From contig NC_060246.1 of assembly GCF_921293095.1 (NCBI RefSeq), positions 114,184,941-114,248,940 of the forward strand: a stretch of 64,000 bases of DNA. The letters are read 5' to 3'. Shown piece by piece: positions 12,001 to 21,000 of the stretch. The DNA comes from Ischnura elegans. Lineage: Eukaryota; Arthropoda; Insecta; Odonata; Coenagrionidae. The position numbers and the translations under genes are program-made. How positions within the stretch are numbered: position 1 is the first letter of the stretch; every line of letters begins with the position of its first letter. Under the pieces are notes generated by a model. It was not told where the DNA came from. It saw only the letters and a program-made list of their open reading frames with translations, and ran no database searches.

Positions 12001-15000
12001 CACCTTAAGGCTTCCTAGCTTATCTCAGGTCCTAAGTGATCTCACGTTCCTCATAAATTTATCACAGTTGACCGACCGACAGAGTACCCTCTTGGGAAGT
12101 CCCCACCCAGAGATTTGAATGGGTGACTTGTATGCTTCTGGAATGATTTAACGGAGAGAATTCCATCACGTCTTATATAAGTAAATTGGAGTAGCTTTGA
12201 CTAATGAGGGAAATAATATGGTGGTTTCACCTTACCTTCCACATTGCAGAACTACAACCATTAAAATAAATGTTACCACACCTGCAGTAAAATGACCACT
12301 GCCTGCCATTGCCAAAAATTTCGAGCATTATAACGTATCTGTTAACGTTAAGTCACAAAATGCTAAATTTGAGTGTGTGTCCGCAAAGAAAATATTCCGA
12401 CGCCCATGCAACATCGCAGATGGAAGGACAGTAGTCCGCTCCCATCCCCTCCGCACTCACCTCTCCCCTCCCATGCCCTAAATACAGCAAAATTCATCCT
12501 GCGAATACTGCTAACAGGGCACTCACCTTTGATTATATGAATCAGCAGATGGTAAAAGGTAAAGAAGAATGTGTAGTGAGATTACTTGTCCCTTTTTTAT
12601 TGTCTTGTTGGCATTAAAAAATCAATGTTTCCAACTTTTAGAGAAGTGATGAAATATTTTTGTATTGCTCGCAATATTTTTAGATCCGAGAACATAGGCA
12701 AGGAGCCTAGAGTCTAGGGAGAGGCCTCTTGAGAGGCTAGAAAGGTGTGCGAACTTAGGAGATGCGCTTCTCTTCCGCTAATGTCGGAGGGCTGGGACTA
12801 AATGGATTTTGGATGGAGGAGCTCACCTACCCTCCCAGCTCGCCTCTCCCACACCCCAAATGCACCAAAATTCACACCAGGTTCGTCTTTCTTCGTTAGT
12901 CTAACTAATACATTGAATGTTACTCATATGATTCTTAAATTTCCATTGTAGTAAGGTCAGATATACCTGGAAGTGCCGTGGCCTACAAGGACGGTAACTC
13001 TGCAAAATCTATAAGGAATGACCATAAAATATTAAATTTTCCGGTATTTTATCCTCTCCCAAAAATAGCATTTGAGCCAGGGTCAGGGGTTCACCTAGAG
13101 TTCTCAAATTTTTCAGGCCATATTTTTGATCAGTCCCACAACTTTTTTTCATTGGGCCAGATGGATTTGAAAAAATTTTTCTGATCCACTCCACTGCTGC
13201 CCTCTACCCCGGATGATCAGAGGTATAATACCGTATTTACTTGTAGACGCTGCACACCTTTTTTTGCAAAATGCTGGTGAAAAAAGGGGTAGCACGGCTT
13301 ACACGAATCCTCCAAATTTCCATGTAGCCGCACACCATTTTCCCTCAAATTCCTATCGTTTGTTTCCTCAAAGTTTAGCATTAGTGAACATATACATGTG
13401 AAATGGTAAGCATGGCATAGTAGTGAACTTCTAAGGTATTTTGAAGATATTAGAAAGAAAATCTGTTGTTTGATCTAAGTCTGGGTGTACATCGATACTT
13501 GAAGGAAGGCTACATCAGAAACACCACGTGTCAAAGCACTTACCGTATGTATATCGAGCGAAATATGACATTTTGTAGGACTGACATCCGTTCAAATCTC
13601 TCTCTACATTGTATACTGTAAATTGCTGTAAGGGAGTGTGGTGCCTAAAGCCTTTCCAAAGTCGTAATTTGAGTTTGCGTCGGCATCTGTGGGAACATGT
13701 CTTACATAATAGGTAGCGATTTCAGGGTAAACATTCGTGCTACAATGAAAATGTGACGAAGTATTAGCTTTGCTGTGGCAAGACCTGTTTAAAAAACAAT
13801 TGCACTTACCATCCTAAAAATGAATTCTGAAGTGAAATTGCAATCGTATACTATGAGTAAAAAACTACGTATTATAAGTGATGCCGAAAAACTTGGAAAT
13901 TGAGCAGCCTGAAGGAAGCATGGTGTATGTGAATCGTGCATCAGAGATTGAAGGACGATGAAGGAGAAACTGCTATCTGCAAGAAAGTGTACAAGAGCTT
14001 TTAGAGGTAAAAGTTTAAAATATCCTGAACTGGAAAATCCGACTGGCTTCATGCATATTTCATTGATGACAGTATGTGTATGCAGCGTCAACAGAAATAT
14101 GCCAGGTGATGGCAAGAGAAAAAGCTAGAGAATCAGGTGTCGCTCCGGAGGACTTTGAGGCGAGGAGAGGATGGTTAAAACGATTTTTTACCAGAAACGG
14201 GGTGTCAAGTAGGAGAAGAACAATGATTTGTAGAGCGCTTACCTGATGCTTATGAAAATAAGCTGCAAGACTTACAGAGATACATAATTCAGCTGAGGAA
14301 AAAACATGACTACTTATTGGAAAAAATTGGTAATGCTGATCAAACTCCAGTGTACTTCGAGATGTCATCAGAAACAACTATAAATAAAATTGGCCAGAAG
14401 TCTGTTCAAGAACAAAGCAGCGGTTATCAAAAACAGCATTGTATGGTGATGTTGACAATAGTGGCAGATGGTAAAAAACTCCCACCCTATGTTACTTTTA
14501 AGCGAAAAACCATTCCTAAGCTATTTTTGCACTCTTACTATTAAACCTTCCTAAGCTAAATTCCTAAGCTAATTTTGCACTCTTACTATTAAACCGACTG
14601 GAAAGTAAACTTTCCAGTCGGTTTAATAGTAAGAGTGCAAAAAATTGTTGGATGGACCAAAGCATGGTCTAAGACTGGATTAAATGCGTGTGTGTGCATT
14701 CCAACCAGGTGCCTTAATAGGGCTGCGGAGCATACTGGTTCTTGACAGTTTTCGTCTGCGGCATCTGAAAGAACCTGTGAAATGAAGGCTGCAAGAAGGT
14801 AATAAATGACAAGGTGATAATTCCAGGTGGGATGACTACTATGTTGCAGCCTTTGCATAAATAGACCAAGCAAAACGAACATTAAGAACCTGCACAGAGT
14901 GGATGGCAAGCACAATGCATGTTGAAGCTCCCTCGGGAAAAAAAAAAACAGAGCTGATGCAAACTTGTGAGTGGATTTTGGCATCATGGAAGAAGATTCC

Positions 15001-18000
15001 ACAGGATTTAGTGGTAAAAAGTTTAAAGAAATGCTGCATTTCTAGTGAACTGGATGGCAAAGATGGAGAGTGAGGTGTGGGACAGTGAGAGTGAGGATGT
15101 GATTTTCTCCGACGTTAGTGGCAGTGACGAAAACTAAAAAGAAGAACCCTTACAATATAAATATTCATTAGCAATTCTATGTCCATGAGTGTATTTATAT
15201 TATTTTCTTAGTGCAATAAATGCTATCACATTGAGTTCAGTTTTTCCACGTGCTCCTTAGACGTTCCGGTATCGTCCTTGCTCACACATGTAAGAGAATA
15301 AGGCTACTACCTGTAAGAGAATAAGTGCGAAATCGCAAATGTGGTTTTCATGAGCAATAATCCTAAAGTTTTCAGGGGGAACCCATGCTAGCCACTGAGA
15401 GAGATAATTATAGGAAAAGTATTGACGAAAGATATCAAAAGTGGAAACCTGAGGAAAGAAACAGCCATGAGATTAGCTAGTTTCTAATTTCTTTGCCTCT
15501 ATCATAAGTACATAATGCTTTGAGTATGCAGTTGACTCAATTAGTTAAAATTAAAACTTTTCCTTTATCCATATTTTGATTTAAATAATTATTTCTGAGC
15601 CGGGCAAAACCCTCTAACAATTACATTTTTGATTTCTCTGACTTTTCCCTGATTTCCAGTCCAATTTTTTAAATTCCCTGCAAAGCACTGGTGTTCAGGG
15701 ATTTTTGAGAAAATGCAGCTAGGTATTATATGAAATAAAATTATTTATTCCAGAAGGGTAAAATATTCCAGTTGAAAGTCAAAAAGAAAACAATATGTAA
15801 AATCTGAGTAGCCTTGGCTTGAAAATCTGAGTTTGTTAAATATTGAACAAATCCTCAAAAAAAAAGAAATCCATCCTTCATTTGCCATAACTTCAGTTAT
15901 CTGGTCATCGTTTGCACTTTACTTCCACAGCTGTTGGAGTAGCTAACTTAGCCAATTTAATTTTGGGCCAATGACCTCGTCCTTGCCTTCTTCACTCTTC
16001 TTTTCTAAACACGACCAAAACAAAGCATCTACCTGGCCACTCAAACTAACCAATTTCCTGCACGTTCAGAGCAACTATTTTCACCGTTGTGCTGTGCCTC
16101 ATAGGTTTTTACCCAACTGTAATCTGATTTCCCTCATACCTCCCTGACGGTATGAACTCTGCTTTACACTATTCAGTCATAAATTATAAAGCAATTCTGT
16201 TTTAGCAACAAAAAGAACTTGGACTAAAATAAATTTGCAATTGAGGTAAAGGGCACAGTGGTTATTTGCACACCACAGAACTTTCGAGAATATTGATGAG
16301 GAACCAGAAAGCATGAAACTGGAACAGGGTCTCAAAAAATAGAAAGTGGTTATACAAAACTGTTAATCGGTGCTACATACATCAAGAAATGGGTGTACTC
16401 ATGCAAGTGCAACAATAGAGACAAAATCAACAACAGCCAAAAGTAATGTAAAATATCAGGCACCCACGGAAATAAGCAAAATGATATACAATGATAAAAA
16501 ACATGAAAACACTTACTGCTTCTAGGAGGAATAAAGCCTCTTCTGGGTCCAGGTATAATTCACCCATGTAAGTGTGCCCCATCACCGCCCAGTGCCGGCC
16601 AACTTTTTTAATGACCTTCACTACGTGTGCAGATGGTATCCACTCTCCTTGAGACAGCTGGGCTCTGGTAAAGACACCATAAACAAGTGTAAGTTTCAGA
16701 CTTAAAATTTCTGGATAAGAAATAAATCAATAGAATAAATGTGTTAACAATATTTATCAAATCAACTGAAAATATTTGCAGCATAAAACTAATACTGCTT
16801 AACTCTGATAAATATCTGACCAAACATTTCGACCAGCAGCAAAAAAAGACCAATACAGTGAAAGTGTTAAACTTCACTACCTTTACCACTGGACCTGCAA
16901 CGATGTCATAACAAATTATGTATGAGATTTTGTTCCGATTATTGGATGAAAAAAATCAATAGCATACATTTCTGACTAATTTCATTATAAATTTAAAAAA
17001 TTCTAATAATCTGAGTACATACGCAGCATAAAATTTACTACATAATTTACACTTAGCCCTACTGCATAGCTGACAAAGCACTGGCTGGACTACACTGGTC
17101 AACATAGAAACCTCCCTCTATTTTTCTTTCTTATTTTAATGGCCGATTTTGACGACATTAATAAAAATCGGGCCTGCATTGAATGTGTTAATTCTAGAGA
17201 TGGGTCGAATAGCAGATTTCTCGAATTCGAATATCGAATTCGAATATTAAATCATTGCTCGAATATTCGAATACCTCGAATACTAAATGATGAATGCTGA
17301 AATGTTTGACTCGGTTGCCTATGCAGCAGGCAACTCAAGATTTTGGGGAGTAATTTTGATTTACTTTAAAGGATTCGAACAGGAATTTAGCTGATTAATG
17401 AATATTTTAATTTTATGGAAACAATTGGGCATATAATTAATTCAACTAACATCGCTTTACCCCCACTTCTGCTGCCAAGTGCTAGCTGACAATCTGAGGC
17501 ATTTTGCAAAATACAAGCTCTTTTCCACCGGATTTTCTTCAATTATTTTCAGTCCATCTTTGGGAGTTCTCACGAGATAAGAAGATGAATTGGAATTGCT
17601 ATCAGGGAGAAACCAAATATTCTGTGAAAATATCCCTTTGTCTGGGACTGTAAAAATAAAGATTTATCGCACCACTCATTCATTGTAACTTGATATATGT
17701 TTTCGGAAAAAAATACCGCATCAACTTCCGAGAAGCTCTGCTGCTCATATCGAGTTTCGCCAGAATGCTAGGTCTCCGTCGTATTTTGACATTTATTTCT
17801 TTGCGTAAAATGCTTAAATAAACTCAGAAATACGTCGTGTTTGGTCTTATTCTTTTTGAAATTACGCGCACATTACTAATATTTCAGTTCAATAAAGGTG
17901 TAACATCAATTGACGAAAGTTATTCTTAGACACCTTTTGTGCTAATAGATGACTCATGCAGCGGTTGACTTCCACAGAAATGGAGAACTTCGAAGCTGGT

Positions 18001-21000
18001 AGGGAAAAAAAGGTCAGTGGGGGAGGAAAGGGAGGGCCGGAAACACGTTTCTATTGTTCTCGTGTAACCCGGTATTTTTTCGAAGCTAAGGTCTTCGTAA
18101 TATGATCCCTGCGCGAGCTGTGACCTTTTTTTATTTCGAAGAAGAGGAAAGCCTCAGAGGGGTGGGCTAGTGCTGAATGGAGAGGGATACCGGATCTTGG
18201 GAAATGCGCTAATGTAAGTATCCCACGGTACTCACACAGCAGTTGACCTCCAGAAATGGGTAACTTGGAAGCAGGTAGCCAGAAAAAGGTCAGTGGGTGA
18301 GAAAAAGGGGGAGGGCGTGAAACACGTTTTAATTGTTCTCGTAACTCGATATTTTTTTCGAAGCAGGGGTCTTCGTAATGCGATCCCTGCGCGAGCTGGG
18401 ACCTTTTGTTTGATTTCGGAGAAGAGGAAAGCGTCAGAGTGGGTGAGGCGAGTGCTGAATGGAGGGGGATAGCGGATCGTGGGAAATGCCCTAAGGTTGC
18501 TATCCCACGGCACTGAGGTTCTCCTGGTGGGGGGAATCGGGGATTTTCGGATTTTTTCACCCGACCATTTTCGGTTCCCCTCGTCGAACTCTTTTCACCG
18601 CTAAAATCCACGAATTTGATGTAATTCGTCAACTTGCGTAAAACGGCGCTGCGAGCACTAAATGACTACAGTTCTCTACATTTTTCCGAGTCAACTACCA
18701 ACGACGTGCGTGCGACAGTGTATGACGCGTAATTCAAAGTATTCGAGGTATTCGAGGCGGTACTTTTCGCATAACTATTCGAAACCTCGAATATCGAATA
18801 CTTTCTACTATTCGAGGTATTCGAGTATTCGCGGATACTATTCGCAAATCTCTAGTTAATTCATTTAGATATCTCGATAGCATGAGCAGGTGAAAATAAA
18901 ACTTTCCAGCCAAAACATGTAATTCTACGATGTCATGCCTTCCTATCTTGTCAAAACATGTTTAAACTTGCACAATTGTATCATTTTTTTCTTCAAAGTA
19001 ATGCTGAACCAGCTGCCACTTCACATCAGTATGAGACCAACAGTCAGTGGGTGAAGACGTTTGTTTTGTCTCTGAAGATGGTTTGAGAATTTTGTTGCTT
19101 GCAGGAAATTACAGCTTATTACTTAGTAATCTCTAAGAAGTGGCCTAGCTTTGACCAGGTCTAGAAAGTGAGTGAACCATCCCTATGACTTTTGGTTAGT
19201 GCGCAGTGAAATTTCTTTAAACGCTCAAATGTGGAACATAACTCCGCTTTTGGAGACAGTGTTATAAGCTTTATTTTCACTGTCTGTTGGTTTACCGAGA
19301 TGAAGGATGGGCTACCCTTGTCATGTAAGGCACCTGCGTAAGGCTTCTCACTGGCTGAACTGAGGTAAAACTTCATACGCCAATCCCTCACTCGGAAAAT
19401 CTAGAATTTCCGGAACTAAAGGATTATGTTAATCTTAGTGAACATTCAGATAGTAATCAAGAACGTGAGAATGAAGGATTCGGAAACTAGAAGGACCCAA
19501 ATTTTGGACCGAGTACATCTGATGGACCTTATTTTATAACACAAGAGGATTTAAATGATCTAGTGAGCAATTTAAATTCATCCAAAAAGCAAAGTGAAAT
19601 CTTATGATCACGATTAAAGGGTTGGAAATTGATGGATCCAAATGCAAAAATTTCTATGTATCGATCTCGCCATGACGAATTTAAATTAGTTTTTCTCAAG
19701 AAAACAACTTTAATTTATGTAATGACGTTCTCCCTGTTATGGATACTCTTAACTTTGACTTTGACACAAATGATTGGCGTTTGTTTACTGATCCCTTCCA
19801 AGGTTATTTTAAAGGCTGCTCTCTTACATAATGGTAATGAGTTACCCCCAATACTAATAGGTTATATCTCATAGAACTGACATGAAAGAATCATAGGAGA
19901 ATATGCAGTTACTGCAAGAAAATTTCACTACGAAATATTTAAGTGGAAAATTTTCTGCAACTCGCAAGTAATTGCAACTTTACTAGGCTTACACCTTGGC
20001 TAAATGAAGTGCTGTTGCTTCATCTGCTAGTGGGATGGCACAGATAGAAAAAAAAACATTAGGTACTTGAAAAAAAATTAGTCGGTATGTCTAGCACTCA
20101 TTCCTGGATCTAAATATGTTCTTTTTTAGCCTTTGGTCGATCCATAAAATATTCTTTTGCCACATCTACATATTAAATGAGAACATTTTAAAAATTTGTA
20201 AAATCTATGGATAAAATGGTGGTTTCACTTATTTGAAACAAAAATTCCTTAAAGTCAATGAGGCAAAGATCAAAGAAGGAATTTGTATTGGGTCACAGAT
20301 TAGGGAATTGCTGAGGTATTTGGAATTTCAACAGCAATTGAGTTCGATGGAAAAAAAAGCGTGTGAAACGTATTCAAAAGTGTATTTGAACATTTTCTAG
20401 GAAGTGTCATGGCTGAAAATTATCGTGATCTGGTGGCCTAACTAAATTGTACTAAAAAATGAACTGCAATATGAATTTCAAAATTCACCTTCTCAACTCA
20501 CACATTTTATCATATTACTGCTGGACACTGCATAGGGACTTGCCAGATGTTAAATATGCAAGAAAATCCTAAGAAAGTACCCATTTTTTCAAATTTTTGA
20601 AAATCACGATTTTTTTGCTGAGACGTCCTTAAGCCTTTATTTAATCCGCTTGTCGTAAGAAAACATGACATAATGGAAAAAATCTTAGCCCAGATTCATA
20701 ATCAGCACAAAAAAACCTCTAAGATCACCCAACAACATGTCTAGGACAGAAAAAAAGGTTTTTTTTTTACCAGTGCTATTGGCAAATTCAGTTTATTTGG
20801 TACAAGCTCATGAGCAATAACTTGTACCAATTCATGGACAGAATCCAGCAGTGGGTTAGCCAGGAATAAAAAGTAAATTAAGATAGTAAAAATTGTTTAA
20901 AAAAGCCTTTAACACTCCCAGCAGGTATTAACACTCCCAGCAGGTATTAACACTCCCTGGGTTCCATAGCCAATATTTAATGCATAGGTACCCCATAGCA

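Larger units (their letters stand above)
8603..16516 (-). other. Tsen54 intron 3
   Basis: 7.9 kb intron filled by a long-TIR element (8936-10514), a MITE (10524-10800), a decayed LINE (10830-12060) and a decayed pogo-type transposase gene (13797-15140). Sequence at 12060-13200 and 15330-16516 shows no recognisable features beyond a weak direct repeat of a C-rich segment near 12437 and 12820. Confidence 0.7.
17195..18854. mobile_element. hAT-like element, 1.66 kb, with perfect 8-bp TSD
   Basis: Ends TAGAGATGGGTCGAATA and (reversed) TAGAGATTTGCGAATA. Both are followed by about 100 bp packed with TTCGAATA/CTCGAATA units in opposite orientation. GTTAATTC at 17187-17194 is repeated at 18855-18862. 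No transposase is visible. The interior contains a 278-bp tandem duplication. The element landed at the TTAA edge of the piggyBac-like terminus. Confidence 0.85.

Noticed and set aside
12437-12885. Similar C-rich segments about 370 bp apart
   Set aside because: Weak similarity in low-complexity sequence; no element boundaries.
14589-15002. 137-codon minus-strand frame
   Set aside because: Antisense to the decayed pogo-type transposase, whose motifs read on the plus strand.
18051-18632. 193-codon minus-strand frame with a repeated peptide
   Set aside because: The repeat reflects the 278-bp tandem DNA duplication inside the hAT-like element; no known domain.
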